Of a DNA stretch of 64,000 bases, positions 14,075 to 26,490 are shown in pieces. Source of the stretch: Circinella umbellata (taxonomy: Eukaryota; Mucoromycota; Mucoromycetes; Mucorales; Lichtheimiaceae); assembly GCA_025093555.1 (NCBI GenBank), contig JAIWNF010000014.1, positions 434,001 through 498,000 of the forward strand, read 5' to 3'. The position numbers and the translations under genes are program-made. The notes beneath the pieces were generated by a model. That model was not told the origin of the DNA. It made no database searches and saw only the letters and a list, made by a program, of their open reading frames with translations. The stretch's first letter is position 1. Each line of letters starts with the position of its first letter.

Positions 14075-14593
14075 TTACTCGGTATCAACCCATTCAGCTG
14101 CTAAGGGACCAAAGTATGGCACGTAGGAACGTTCTAATGATGCACCATCCAAATACGCACGGTACCTATATATCGTTGTTATTACCATCCTCAGTTAATT
14201 CACTCCAGTTTTATTTTTCAAAAATGTTCTCCTTGTTTTTCCTCTTTTAATAATAGCTTACCCAAGAGCTAAAATGAGAAGTATATCAAAAACGAATAAC
14301 ATCCATGATAATGTACTCGAGATAAACATCAAAATGAATTGAACACACAGTAAAAATAAAAATAATGCTGATGACTATATAGATAAACATTATAGACACG
14401 AGCCTTTTAATCTTTTGACGCAATTTTGTTTTTACTTTGTTCATCCAACATTAATCATCACCATCCCTTCTTTATTCATTAATCTTTATATTACCTGCCA
14501 AGCATGGAATCGAACATAATCATTTTTCGTTTCAAGAATAAGCAATAATACTCCTATAAAATTAATAAATGTGAGTATAGCTCATAAAATTAC

Positions 14594-14632
<39 letters not shown>

Positions 14633-15076
14633 CCCCTCTCTAATTTTGTTACAACAATAACAATAATAGTGATAACAAGAATATCCTTGTAACTAACCTG
14701 TAATGGGACCTAATGCATATGCCAATGCTGCTTCGACATCGACACGTATCGGTAAACGTGTCTCATACTTGTTTACTCGAACTGTACCACCGGGCGTTCC
14801 TCCACCTATACTCGGACCATGTGAAAAGAGTCCTTCTTCATAAAGAGGTGAATTATCGAATCCACTTGTACCATTACCATTATTACTACTACCACTACCG
14901 CCTCCTACTGCTGTTGTTACACTTGCACCCGATTGGTATGAATTATTTTGTATAGGATCATATTTTCCATTTCCACCTGTTGTCGAACTACGTGATTTCC
15001 CTTTCGCTTTACGGTCTTGTTTTAAACGTGATGTCCTGTCTTCATCAGGCGATGGTTTATATGGAGAAAAATCCAT
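14075..15076 (-). CDS. Tic20-like/DUF4870 (UPF0132) membrane protein, 4 exons
   Basis: A small multi-pass membrane protein of the DUF4870/Tic20-like family; fungal members are uncharacterised. Exons are 15076-14698, 14553-14495, 14374-14262 and 14165-14075, in phase for 213 residues. Residues 1-100 are hydrophilic and rich in Gly, Ser and Asn. The family core starts near YETRLPIRVDVEAALAYALG (about residues 104-123) and continues into LLLILETKNDYVRFHAWQ, the family hallmark, which exon 2 supplies almost alone. Exon 3 is nearly all hydrophobic (SSALFLFLLCVQFILMFISS and onward), consistent with two membrane helices. Exon 4 ends with a Tyr/Pro-rich tail (YVPYFGPLAAEWVDTE). Only exon 1 forms a visible open frame, so simple ORF calling would truncate the gene. 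A (TA)n run lies in intron 1 (14608-14632). Molecular function is unknown. Confidence 0.85.
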
Positions 15077-17716
15077 TATTCTTTTGTAGATTTATATAGA
15101 AAAAATCAAGAGGAAAAAAAAGCAGGTGAGTTGAGAAATATTTTTTTTTGCGAAGAGAATAATAATAGAATTGTTGATATGACGTAATTAATAACATTAT
15201 TCGCATGAAATATAAATACATATTTTTTTAGTCTACACCTACTGTTTGTTTATTATTATATAACTGTTATTATAGATTGATATGCCTATTAGTATATAAA
15301 GCGTGCCAATATATTTTACGTAGTACTGGATAAGGATGCAGGTATGTAGTCAGAAGAGCACTTACTTGGTTTCTTTTTCAGGAGTTTCTTATAATAATTT
15401 GGTAAGAATAACTCATCTCTCCTGTCCCTTTCTCTATACCTGTTTCTGAAGGGCAATGTGTGGTCGAACATCTGCCTATTCCAGCGATTAATTTGGCTAT
15501 GGTATTTTGATACTACATTTTGTGCCTATACTGCATAAATCAAAATGACATCATTTGGTGTAATGTCAAACAATGATACGTAGTTATATAATAACAATCC
15601 AAGGACAATCCAAGGATACAATACTTTCATTATTACATGTTAAAATAGATATTGCTTCTCACAAAAGCTGTGCGTACTCTCCGAAATAAACTGATAGTTA
15701 CTTTAATTTCGGAATTTACGAGCATTCGATTTCTTCATAGCACTCACGTTATATCTTTAAAAAAGGAGTGATAAAACTAATTATTTAGAACATAATACCA
15801 TCACATAACCGTAGTTATCATGCTACAAATAATAGCATTACTGGGATATTGCTTTAGAAATATGCTTCTCTTTAAAAAAAAATCTAACTAAATTATTTCA
15901 TTAATCGAAAAAAAAAAAAAAAGAGAAAAAAAACGAAAACATCATCTTAGGAGGCGGCGTATACGTGATATATCACACCAAGACGTCAAACCGAGAGAAA
16001 GTAAGTTCATTCAGAACATATGTTATCTTGCATATTATGATATAATAATTTAGGTTAACTCTTTTCAATGTCCTGAATATAATCATTCTCCCTAAATAAA
16101 AAGAATGCATTAGTGAAGTACATATTAGCTGACCTATAAATTGACTGTATTGATAATTCTGCTATCTCTTTTTATTATATACGTACGTAATAAAAGATTC
16201 TTGCAGCAAGAACTAGACAATACGTATCAACGTCCATGGTCCACCACCCAAAAAAAATTAACGATATATTTTTAGGTAGTATCTTAGTGTACATCATAAG
16301 TTATCTATTAGATTTTCTCTACCACTTTTATTTGATTATAACTATGTACGTACAACAATAAATAAATATCTTATTCATAATAAACTTAAAAACTGGTGTA
16401 GCTCATTGTATCATTACGCAGTCCGTTTTTTACTGTTATGATAAAGCTTTATATAATTATTCTTGAACAAATATGGTTATCAAAAGGTTATACAAAAAAA
16501 TAGTTATGCAGATGCTCAACGGATAGTTTCATATGTGTTGTAAAGCATAAAATCTGTTCGCGTACACAAAGAATGCTTTTTTATTAGCTGTATATATTTA
16601 TAATAAATGTCAAAGCGCCACAAGAAAAAAAATTGGGGGAGGGAGCCTTGAATTGTATCATCTACTTGCTTGTTCGTGGGAAAGATGCTTTTGTGATTAA
16701 CGATAAAAATAAGTCTGTTTTCCAGTTCCCGAGTTACGAACCCATTTCAACAAATTCAATATTTAGAAAGCATTGTAAATGTTAGACCTGAATAATTTGA
16801 CTGTACAACAAAGATGATGGGCTGTTTGTTCGAGACCACCATAGTTCAAAAGCATTGATTCTGTCGCACAATTATATACTTATATGGCGGTTATTTTAGA
16901 AGGGCTCATTTATATGATAGTAAAATTCAGTACACGGTAGTTGTTATATTATATAAAAGTTAATATGTGAACAATATTCTGCGCGACGTAGCGCGTTCTT
17001 TAGTTCCAATCAAATAAGGCAATTTTAGTACTCTATATCAGTTATTTCCAAACTCGAAACACTAATTCGTTATCAATTTTACGTAGGAGTACAGTAGGGC
17101 CCCGTTAATTGCATTCATATTTACATGTTTTTTCCAGGAATAGTTACAAAACATAGTGTCAACTTTCACATCCCTTTATTTTCACTTTCACAATGATTTT
17201 GAGGACTTGAAATTAGACGGCCTTACAAAACATGACTTTAAATTCCTGTAACCTGTTCTAGCAGCTGATCCTTGAATTCAAGGATGAAATACACAGTGTT
17301 TATTTCTATTTTATAAGACTAAATAAAATAGTAAACATATTGTACACCAACTGAAAAACGCTATTTATGTTTTACATAGAAACATATGCGTATAAGTGGT
17401 TTACATAATATTACAAAAGATATGCGTTTATAATTAGTGAACTTGCTTCTTTTGTATTCTATATTGTAGCTTCTTGTGGTATTGTAGAGCTTTTATCATC
17501 CCATAACTTGCTCGTATGTTATCTCAATGTGGCTTTTAAAATCTCTCAAAAAGACAAACATTAGTCAGGAAAAGGATAATAGATACACATCTTTATTCCA
17601 TTTCTTCACCAATATGATTTTGCAGTTTATCTTCTTTCTCTCCTCAAATAACAGTGACTAACAAAATATCAAACAGTTTATAAAAGTCAATTCATGAAAT
17701 ATAAATACAAATTAAG
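15077..17716. other. AT-rich gene desert
   Basis: No gene, RNA or mobile element could be supported. Open frames are short and composition is low-complexity AT. The side nearest 15077 must hold the promoter of the DUF4870-like gene. Confidence 0.5.
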
Positions 17717-18460
17717 CAGTATTGGCTCCATTAAGAGCTCAAATTAGTAAAATCAGCTTGAGCTGCATGTTTTATGCGCCAAGCTTCAAAATAGGTTATT
17801 TGTACAATAGATATTTCTTAGACTAGAAAATGCCTATCTGAATGCAGCTATAAATTTTTAAAGACTATCAATATGATATTAGCAGCTTGTTGAACGCGCA
17901 CATTGGTACGAAGATGATGAATTACAACACGACGCCAAATATCTCGAGACTGGTTTGAACACTGTACAACAATTTGGGGTCGTTCGGCATTTGGAATTAC
18001 AAGAAGTACTTATTTAAGCTATTATCAAAAATAAAGTAAATAAATATAAATACGTATCATAAATGACAATGATCAGTCGGAAATATAAACTCTAATTTCA
18101 AGTATGTGATATTTCATATGCTATTTGTTTATATACATACTTGGCGAAACTCACCACCAAATACAACAGTTTTTCCACCAAAAGGAACGTGTTCAAGATC
18201 AGGATTGACAAAATGCGCATGATATCCTGGATACTCCTATTAACAGCTTTAATAAGATCATGGCGTCCTTATCATTGATGCTTCATTCCAGACAATGATG
18301 CTGGCTATTGTAATAAGCCTTGCAGTATCAGAGCCAGGCGTAAAGTTGCACATAGATGTTTGATGTACCTTTAAAGGAATATTAAAGGTGGATTGTGCGT
18401 GCGGTGCGGCCACCATCCAACATCAGAGCTTCTGTTCCAGTTGCGATAAAGAAGCTAGAC
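17717..18460 (-). pseudogene. Helitron/Pif1-type helicase relic
   Basis: Read on the minus strand, this stretch holds broken fragments of a Pif1-like DNA helicase of the kind carried by Helitrons. In order they are: ATGTEALMLDGGRTA (18445-18400 region), a degenerate Walker B-like WNEASM, then HVPFGGKTVVFGGEFRQ (about 18190-18145), then VIPNAERPQIVVQCSNQSRD followed by IWRRVVIHHLRTNVR (about 17995-17895), then a short FEAWRIKHAAQADF fragment. FGGEFRQ corresponds to the GGDFRQ motif that follows Walker B in this family. The pieces are separated by frameshifts, stops and a 140-bp AT-rich insertion at 18003-18143 between FRQ and the next block; the insertion starts like an intron (GTATGT) but does not splice cleanly in frame. 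No HUH Rep domain or Helitron ends were found, so a decayed cellular Pif1 copy is possible but less likely. Confidence 0.7.
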
Positions 18461-19567
18461 AAAGTAGTTTGTTTAGAAGACAGAAACTGTCTAATCTAGT
18501 TGAGAATTAAGGGAGCTATGACAGCTCTGCTATAGTGCCAATATTGAGTGTATCTAAGATACTCACATACCTTTTCTTCATTTATTGGTCTTACTACAAA
18601 ATCGCTAAAAAAACATTAACTATTTAATAAGAAACATATTAGAGACCGACCAATATATATATATATATATATATTGGTTTATTTATTATTATTATTTTCT
18701 GTTAATATTTTACCAATTTTTGCCTCCAACATAATCCACCGATAATTTCATAAAATAGCCAGAAATGAAGTGAACGAAACCAACGGAGGCCTACTGCAGT
18801 GAGTTATCACTTGTAAACCAAACATAATGATATCATTCTACTAGGCCAATATTAATGTACAAAAAAGTATACTCATTATTGAAAAAAAGTGTTAACGCGA
18901 TTTTTAGCTCGCTCTTCTAGCATGTCACGACATACTATAAGGTGTAAAACACTACTATAGCTTTTTATTATCTGTTCAATAAAGCACATCATCTGAGAAA
19001 AATGAAGTGAGCTTGTAGACGACAAGAACACGATAATCTATTAGTAAATTAGGAAGAGGTCAATATGCCTATTGCATTTTTTTTCGGCGGTACGTAGTGC
19101 TCATTAACAGCTTATTACCTTAAGCAACCACACAGATAAGAAAATGATGTACGTAGATAAATCAATCACTTTGTGAATAAACCAAATATATGACATTTAT
19201 TACGTATAAATATTATACAGCATGAAAATGTAATTTCCTAATAGCACCTGGCTACGTACGTACCCATTATTTAAAATTCTGTAAGTAAATCAGTTCAGTG
19301 TATATATATATGTAACTGGATCAAAATCGAGATGGATATTATTTAAACATTGGTCGGTAAGAACATAATTATAGACACTGTACTCTGTTTAGTGGCGATC
19401 GATTTCTTTGGCTATACGTATGTTACAGTTAACTTTGTCTAATATCATCATACAGTTATATATAAATATTGGCATTACTGCATACGCACTTGTTCTATAA
19501 AGGCTTTGTGAGTGATTGCTGAGAAAGAATAGCAAACTCAGCCAAAGTAAAAAGAACCCTTTCACAT
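18461..19567. other. AT-rich spacer
   Basis: No gene is supported. A short (TA)n tract lies at about 18653-18673. The remainder shows no open frame with family resemblance. Confidence 0.45.
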
Positions 19568-19684
19568 TTTGCAAGAGAATTACTACGGGCACAACATAGA
19601 GGGAACATGTTAGGGTCGTTATAGTACGTTGCCCCCGTAGTCTGACCTTGATCTTTGACCCATTAAAAAACATCCTCACTTGAA
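19568..19684 (-). repeat. Dispersed repeat, copy A (inverted relative to copy B)
   Basis: On the minus strand this reads TTCAAGTGAGGATG, then GGGTCAAAGATCAAGGTCAG, then a GC-richer block and TCTTGCAAA. The same order occurs on the plus strand at 20661-20767 with scattered mismatches and small indels. A 96-codon open frame overlaps it (19389-19679) but has no recognisable content. Confidence 0.55.
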
Positions 19685-20660
19685 TAGTTTATTCTATCTT
19701 TTTCATTGTTTTGGATTTTTTTTTGAATATAATGCTTAACGAGAAAGTTTTTAAATAAAGTCTTCTCATCATTTTTATATATACTGTTTATACTACAACA
19801 AAGTATAAAAGTTCATTTTATAGATGAGCATGTAGACCGTTTAACACGTACGGTTTAATAGTGAGATAAAAATAAAATGATAGATTGTCCAAATGGTTCG
19901 TATGAAAACAAAAATGCATAAAGCTAGTAACTGTATACAGTAATGATATTAGGATATTGTAGTACTATGAATAGCGTTAACATAAAAGATAATGTTAGAA
20001 AATATGAAATCAAAAAATAATGACCATGTAATATAAAAGCTAATTATAGAAACAAGAAATAATAATAATAGTAATAGTAATGATAATATGAAAATAAACA
20101 TGACGAGGCCGCCATACAGCAAAGGATATTCTACATGTAATTAAGCTATAATTCAGTAAGCAATTCACCAAGATAATATATGTATAACTCATTCACCTAA
20201 AAAAATAGTCGCCTCAGTACACTGCACCAATATTATCTAAAGCACTTTCTAACTACAAATGCTGGTCTCAGAATGTCGGATTCGATTGATTCACGAAGAT
20301 CGTAGCAATACATCGTGTACGTAACGACGCAGTAAAGATTCTGTATTATAGTCAGAAGTTTGGCTCAAACGTTTATCAGAAGATACAAGATGAACTTAAT
20401 GTATAGTTATACTGACGTTTTATTAACTTTCGATATTTTGGTTATGTACCTTACATTGAAATAATAAACATTTTTATTTTCTTACTGTTATTGGGAGCCT
20501 TAGTTGTTTTTATACGTATTCAAGCTTTTTTTCTAATTGTTATTTTATTATTATTTCTATTTTTACAGAGCATAATTAGCGATAGCAGCTCGTTTTCTGT
20601 AAATTAATGTAAACCTAACAAAGGCAAAGTATTCTACATACTTAATAGCAAAAGTGCGTG

Positions 20661-20767
20661 TTCAAGTGAGAATGTTTGTGATGGATCAAAGATCAAAGTC
20701 AGACTGCGGGCGCAGAGTACTACGTATAACGACCTTATGCTGCGCCCTTAGTAACTCTCTTTTGCAA
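20661..20767 (+). repeat. Dispersed repeat, copy B
   Basis: Partner of the minus-strand copy at 19568-19684. Shared landmarks are TTCAAGTGAG, GGATCAAAGATCAAAGTCAG, TATAACGACC and CTTTTGCAAA. The two copies face opposite directions about 1 kb apart, so they could pair in a transcript. The element class is unknown. Confidence 0.55.
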
Positions 20768-21787
20768 ACAGCAATAAACCGGTAACTAACTTTGTTGAGA
20801 AAAGTGTGTTGATTCTCAAAATCAATTTATTACTCCACCACATCCTATTAATAAGTGAATAGATCATATTAACGATATACCATACAATATTACTACACTA
20901 GTTTTACATAACTGTCGACTTGTCAAAGGATAAGATATATTTTTCCCTCGATATTTTTGCTAATTAAGTTTTCTACTACTGCTACTATAAATGATACTAT
21001 TTTTTTTGCATATATTCATTTTCAACTTCAAACTGTGTGGTGATACACTTTGTCATTTTAACAACTGAGAAGGGCAAACATTATTCAGGTGGGATAAAAA
21101 TGTAACTGTTATTACAAATCTTTCCAATCACCAAGGTTTTATGTATTTCCTTTTCTCACTAATTCTCGTATTGTTCATTAGCATAATGCTCTTAACGATA
21201 TAAAATACATAATCGTGACTTGGATTCGCTTCGTGGTTTTTTTTAGAAAGACTTTTAAGCAAGCCATTAAACTTTTTTATATCTCTTGATTTTGTTTATT
21301 TTGGTGCCGTCATTTTTCTTAAAGAAAGTGTACATTTAATTCATTTGGTTATAGCTGAAAGCTTTTAGAAGCGAATCACTTTATGGTAACTTTTATTCGA
21401 GAGAAAACCGATTTAATAATTTTCACGAAAGAAACCGCATTTGATTCTCAAACGCGATTGTATCCTACACTTCTGATATAGTATCATTGTGCCTCCTTTA
21501 CAACAGATCAAACGATCAGAAAGCAGCCACCGATTAATTTTCAAACGATGTTAACAAAGTAAAATTTTATCTTTGATATCTGTATTAGTAATAGTAGTAA
21601 TGATATCTAAAAGCAGCTTACGTAATTACTGTTGACTAGCCCAAAGAGGTGTTACTGGGTAAAAATGACATTATAAAAACAAACTAAAGGAAGTATTTCA
21701 GTATCAATTTTCAAAAAGGTCGTTTTTTGAAGCATTATTGGAAATTTGGAGTGATGGGTTACACGTGCTAAGATAGTATAAAGAGAA
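20768..21787. other. AT-rich spacer
   Basis: No gene or element could be supported in this stretch. Confidence 0.45.
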
Positions 21788-22027
21788 ATGCCCACAGCTG
21801 CCAGCGCGAAAAGTTTAAAATCTTTGACAGCAAACCGCTATCAGCCACCTCCATTACATCATCACTCTCGTCTGATAATATTTGGAATCCTCGTTAGCTA
21901 CGTGTTACAGATGATAATCGGGTTGGGTTTACTCATCTATCCATATTGGTCTCATATCACAAACTATTTGGTCAATGCATTGGCGCTCCGTTTTTCAAAA
22001 TTTACCATGGCATTCTCTTATAGCTAG
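21788..22027 (+). CDS. Hypothetical small membrane protein (79 aa)
   Basis: An open frame of 79 codons starting MPTAASAKSLKSLTANRYQ. Residues 1-27 are basic and hydrophilic; residues about 28-55 (LIIFGILVSYVLQMIIGLGL and onward) would form one or two membrane helices; the tail is short. Its base composition is less AT-biased than the surrounding desert, which is the main reason for listing it. No family is recognised, no spliced continuation was found, and a MITE begins only 65 bp after its stop. It could be a real small protein, a gene fragment, or chance. Confidence 0.28.
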   Translation: MPTAASAKSLKSLTANRYQPPPLHHHSRLIIFGILVSYVLQMIIGLGLLIYPYWSHITNYLVNALALRFSKFTMAFSYS

Positions 22028-22092
22028 TCAATATTATCAAAACCCTTGTATCACGCCATCCCTTTATTTCTCCTCCTTCCCCTCGTAATACA

Positions 22093-22477
22093 GGATTTTG
22101 CATTCATTTCCGGACACAACCTTCAATTTTTTCGCTTATAAGAGTAATTTTTTTCGCTTATGATATGCTATATTTTTCGCTTATGATGGCGGTGTTTTTC
22201 GCTTGTAATACCTATATAATTTCTTATGAGGTCTAAGAGATTTACATAAATGATAGGGGGAGTTTTTCGCGACTAATACCAATTTTTCTTTAATATTTGC
22301 TGCATCTGCTTTTACGGGATTAACCAAGTATCATATATCATAAGTGAAAATTAATGCTGTCATAAGCGAAAAACACCGACATCATAAGCGAAAAATATAG
22401 CATATCATAAGCGAAAAAAATTACTCTTATAAGCGAAAAAATTGAAGGTTGTGTCCGGAAATGAATGCAAAATCCTG
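22093..22477. mobile_element. Palindromic MITE with TA target duplication
   Basis: A 385-bp element flanked by TA (22091-22092 and 22478-22479). Its ends are near-perfect inverted repeats of about 114 bp (22093-22206 and 22363-22477), starting CAGGATTTTGCATTCATTTC and ending in its complement. Within each arm the unit TTTTTCGCTTAT(GAT) recurs three to four times, so the element is both palindromic and internally repetitive. There is no coding capacity. A TA duplication suggests mobilisation by a Tc1/mariner-type transposase, but its ends do not resemble those of the two Tc1 copies in this window (CACCTTTTTC), so the driver is elsewhere. Confidence 0.85.
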
Positions 22478-22479
22478 TA

Positions 22480-23212
22480 CAACAAAATCAATTTGGGGCT
22501 CATTTACCTCAATAAAAAAAAAGCTTAAAATTTTCATAAGAGCCTTTTCTATATAATAAATATATACTAGCAAACTGCCCCAATCTAACTGGGTTTAGAT
22601 CATAATAACTATATCTTTTTTAGTTTAGCATATTCTTTTAAAAAAGTGGGACAACGAGATCTTCCCCTTCACGGACTTGTAGCTAGCTCCAAAGCAGGGA
22701 GAGGTAAAAATTTCTGAAAATGGTCTGAGAATACTATGCGTAGTCATCCATTTATGCTGATTTTTTCTCCAAGTTCACTAGTAATTGTGTTAAGGTTATT
22801 ACATCATAAATAGTGCGATTACTTTTAAAAGAAATATCAGAACTCTCATAATCTATTACCTTGATCTTGCAGAGTTAAACCCAGGCGCTTTAGTTTATAC
22901 AGCTAAATAAGATTTATGAGATGAAAACGCCGTTTTATTTACGTTACGTATATGATTTGTTATGTTGATCACTCAGTGTTCGTGTGAAGTTGTTCACTAA
23001 CGTTTTTTAATACGTGTATGCAGTATTATTCCTTTGATTCGTTAAAAATTGAAGATCTTTCCATGAAATGTTCGTTGATAATTTTATAGATACGTACCAC
23101 CATATATATATTGTCAAAAAAAAAAAAGAATGGATTCAAACGATAGGTAGCTTCCAAACAAATAAGTAGCTATATATGGAGATCAGCAAAAATTCTTTAT
23201 GTTAATATTGTT
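22480..23212. other. AT-rich spacer
   Basis: No gene is supported. A poly-A stretch occurs near 23118-23129. Nothing else is recognisable. Confidence 0.4.
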
Positions 23213-23397
23213 AGAGAGACAAACATAAATACAAATACAAACAAGACTGCATCTGGGATGTTTTATATAACGCCACATAATTTATTATACGCAGCTGGTT
23301 GTATAAAATATTTTGCAAAAGTAATATACTAGTGCATAGCTTATTTGTTATCTTGATTGAGGGGGTCTGAGTGCACCACTCTTGTGTTACCCACACA
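23213..23397 (-). repeat. Possible solo LTR
   Basis: On the minus strand the segment starts TGTGTGGGTAACACAAGAG, contains a TATATAAAA box about midway and ends TCTCTCTAACA, giving TG...CA ends over about 185 bp. No 5-bp target duplication is evident and no second copy lies in the window, so this is only a structural suggestion. Confidence 0.25.
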
Positions 23398-24775
23398 TCC
23401 AGTGAGCCAAAGAAAAAAAAAAACCAAGTAAACTTTTTAACTCAAATGCGCTGCGGTAGCTGAAAAAAACGTATACGCGACTCTTTAACTGGTTAAAAGA
23501 ATGACACATCTTACCAAAACTTTTCTTTATCTTTTATCATTTGCTGGTAAGAAGAGGAAATAATGTTCCCATGATTCCATAAGACCCTTTATGCTATATA
23601 AAGCAATCCATTATTCGTTTCCCTCTCCAATTTTATCGCAACGTTACATTTACATATATGTCATTTTTAGTTTTAAGGGGTCGTTAAAGAGGATATATTT
23701 CAAGCAAAGATAAACGACACAGTTTATCCAGTCCTTTTTTTTTTATCGATAGATCTAATGAATAGAAAGAATGATGTTCAGAATACTTGTCTGTGGCGGT
23801 GTACTAATGTCATGGAAGGACAAAAAAATCAGCCCTGATCAACCATTCGGTTACACTTTATAAACTTTACGTGTGATCTTGTTCAACAAAGAAATAATTG
23901 TGTGTGTGTGTGAATAGTAGCATACGCAACTCAACTTCAGCAGTCTTGTCAAACTGCATGTGTGGTTGTTTCTGATCACTTAATCAAATACACTCAATAA
24001 CCTGATTAAACACTGCAATTATACTTAAGATACAAAATTACAGTGCGCAATATTATATTTTTTTTTTCCTAATGATACGCGGTTGAACCATTAGGAAAAA
24101 ATTAATATATTATATTCCTATGATTACATATTCTCTTGAATGGCCGACAATAAGAACATCTTCGCATTCCCCCCATTTGTAGCAAACCTCAGAATTCTTA
24201 TTGAAACGACATCGTTCTACCACAGCTTTTCCGCCCCCCATTCTTCCTTTTTTTCTATTTATGTATATTTCTTCTTGTTCTTAGCACTCCCCCCAAGATC
24301 AACTTAGATCCAGATGACGATAGACCCTATCCTAATTTCGCAATATCTCCATTAAACAAGATCATATGTCTTTATTTTCGGGGTACGTAAAAAGAAGAAG
24401 ATCATCTCATTTCATTTTCTTTTTGATGTAAATTAAATGATATAAAATTGTAACCAATTATTGTAGAGCAATCAATTTTGTATATCATTATAGTTTGAGA
24501 TCAAATGATTTTTTTTTTGTGAATGGTGAAGATATAGCCGATTGGATAAACAGTGACATAAATACTCTTTTGTCCCAAGAAAAAAACTTACTGATATGAT
24601 TCATATGACTCTTCTTCCTATCATAAAAATAGCATGATTACGTACTGAAGTTAATGCGCAAAACGTTTCAATTATAAGCAATAAAAAGTCAGTTCTCTTT
24701 GTATCACCATGTCCCTGAAAGAAAGGAAACGAAATAATATTTTTTAAAAAAGAAACAGAATGACAAGTTTATTTT
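23398..24775. other. AT-rich spacer with a strong hairpin
   Basis: No gene is supported. At about 24058-24112 TTTTTTCCTAATG is matched by its complement CATTAGGAAAAAA after a 16-base loop, and the AT-rich flanks extend the pairing. A (TG)n tract lies at 23900-23911. Confidence 0.4.
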
Positions 24776-25570
24776 CAAGCAATGTGTGATTTACGGGTTT
24801 AATATAGAGAACCACGTGCCCCTCCCCACCACGGACGTCAACGATTTCAAACAGCAAAGGGCCAGACGAGGCCCGATATAAGAGTGTCTCTTTCTCCAAC
24901 GACCGCGACCATGATGATGGGATTTGGCACTATCCCAGAATTCATCTTGTCTGGAGGACTTCCTGAATTCCGCGGGGCTATGAAGATGTCGTTTTTTTTT
25001 CTCCCTCTCATTCTTCCGGCGCACATCACACGCAAAGAAACGAAGAAGAAAAAAAAAACTAAAGAGATATTATATTAAAATAATAAATAAATATTATAAT
25101 ATATGTTTCTTTTATTTGTTATAATAAATAGATTCCATTATCAGAAAAAAAATCAGTGTGATCGCGACTTTACCTTTCTATCTTTCGAAATCAAATGACG
25201 ACGCAGTTCTACGTACCCAACGACCAAAACCGAGCACATATCCACAAGAGGATTGTTCAAACTGCAAAAGAAGCAGAGAAAGGACAGACGGAACTCCAAT
25301 CAAAGTGCCTAATAACACATTATGGTGATAATTTATAATATTATCACCAAGGTTCACCCATTGTTGCATTGTAAATAGGCTGAACATCGCCCTGGCAACC
25401 AAGACGGGAGATTGATGGCGGTGGTTATCCTGGCGACCCTAGTCCGCCAGGAGGGGAAGAATGAAAAGGCGAAGAGGGAAACGACAGCAGACAAGCAAAA
25501 AGAAGAGAGAGAAAAGGAAAAGAAAAAGAAGTAAGATTATGTATTCGGGACGACATACCGGTCAACAATG
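24776..25570. other. GC-richer patch with overlapping ORFs, unassigned
   Basis: Two sub-segments (about 24790-25030 and 25380-25480) are clearly richer in G+C than the surrounding desert. Open frames of 60-77 codons occur on both strands (plus 24884-25078; minus 24791-25024 and 25178-25402). The minus frame at 25178-25402 includes a hydrophobic LLGTLIGVPSVLSLLLLQF stretch. I could not join them into a spliced gene in consistent phase, and none matches a known family. It may be a decayed gene or a non-coding transcript. Confidence 0.25.
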
Positions 25571-26490
25571 GTGGAAAATGAAAGTGACAAGCACAAGAAT
25601 GTATTAAGCATGATAAATGAATTCAGGAAAAAGAGGAGCGTATTCTGTGAATGGTCTAACAATTTCTAAAAATATGATTGTTCGCCGTAGGAGTTTCCTC
25701 ATTTAACATGACTGGTTGTACACCTTCATCTTTGCATATCGCTTTTGGCTATTCTCTCCTAACTTAATGTGTATCTGAATGTTGTCGGCAAAAGAAAAAG
25801 GGGTGGTAGTTTTATGCTTATTATACTGGAAAACCAAAAGTAAAATCTCACAATACATATTTCTTCACGAAGCTATTAAGTAATATAACGTCTATTCAAC
25901 TTTAGATTAAATTACCATGTAAAAATATAAAGAAGAAAGGTTTGGTTGATTAATAGTATTGTTACTTAGTGATGAAAAAGGATACTTTCCAGTTATGTGC
26001 ACAATCAAAAGTAGAAAAAAATCTAGTGTGACGTAATCCTTGATTTGTTATTGGAGGAAAGAAATAAACAAGAGAAGAAAAAAAAATTTCCTCGCTTTTT
26101 TAATTATTTTTATTTACGAGGGCTGGTGCAAAAAAAAAGCATACGCAATTTAGCCCCCCACCCCTCACAAAAAAACTTTATAGTACAAAATATACAAGCA
26201 CCGATTATAGTCAAGAAAAAAAGAATTTTTTAAAGACAATATTTTGCCCTCGTATCAAAGGAAGTGAAAAAAAAAGGAAAACAAAAAAAAGGAAAAATAA
26301 AATAACAAAAATAAGAAAAATAGCAAGCTAAAAGAGAAGCTTTTTATAAAAGAAAAAGTTGCTATAGTGGTTAGTTATTTTTTATTTATTTATCAATAGT
26401 TTTTATTCATCTTGTTCTCATCTACAAGGGTCATCACTTAACCATCATCTTTTTTTTCAAAAAAAAAATAAAAAAAAAATAACCATCTAG
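25571..26490. promoter_or_regulatory. EPL1 upstream region
   Basis: No gene is supported. The last 250 bp before the EPL1 start are purine/A-rich with several poly-A runs (26262-26300, 26461-26480) and probably hold the promoter and leader. Confidence 0.35.

Noticed and set aside
18003..18143. Intron within the helicase relic
   Set aside because: It starts GTATGT and ends AAG, but removal leaves a one-base phase error; treated as an insertion or decayed intron.
19389..19679. 96-codon minus-strand frame with hydrophobic stretches
   Set aside because: It overlaps a dispersed repeat whose other copy does not keep the frame open; probably fortuitous.
23213..23397. Solo LTR with TG...CA ends and a TATA box
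   Set aside because: No target duplication and no second copy, so it is kept only as a low-confidence feature, not as a finding.
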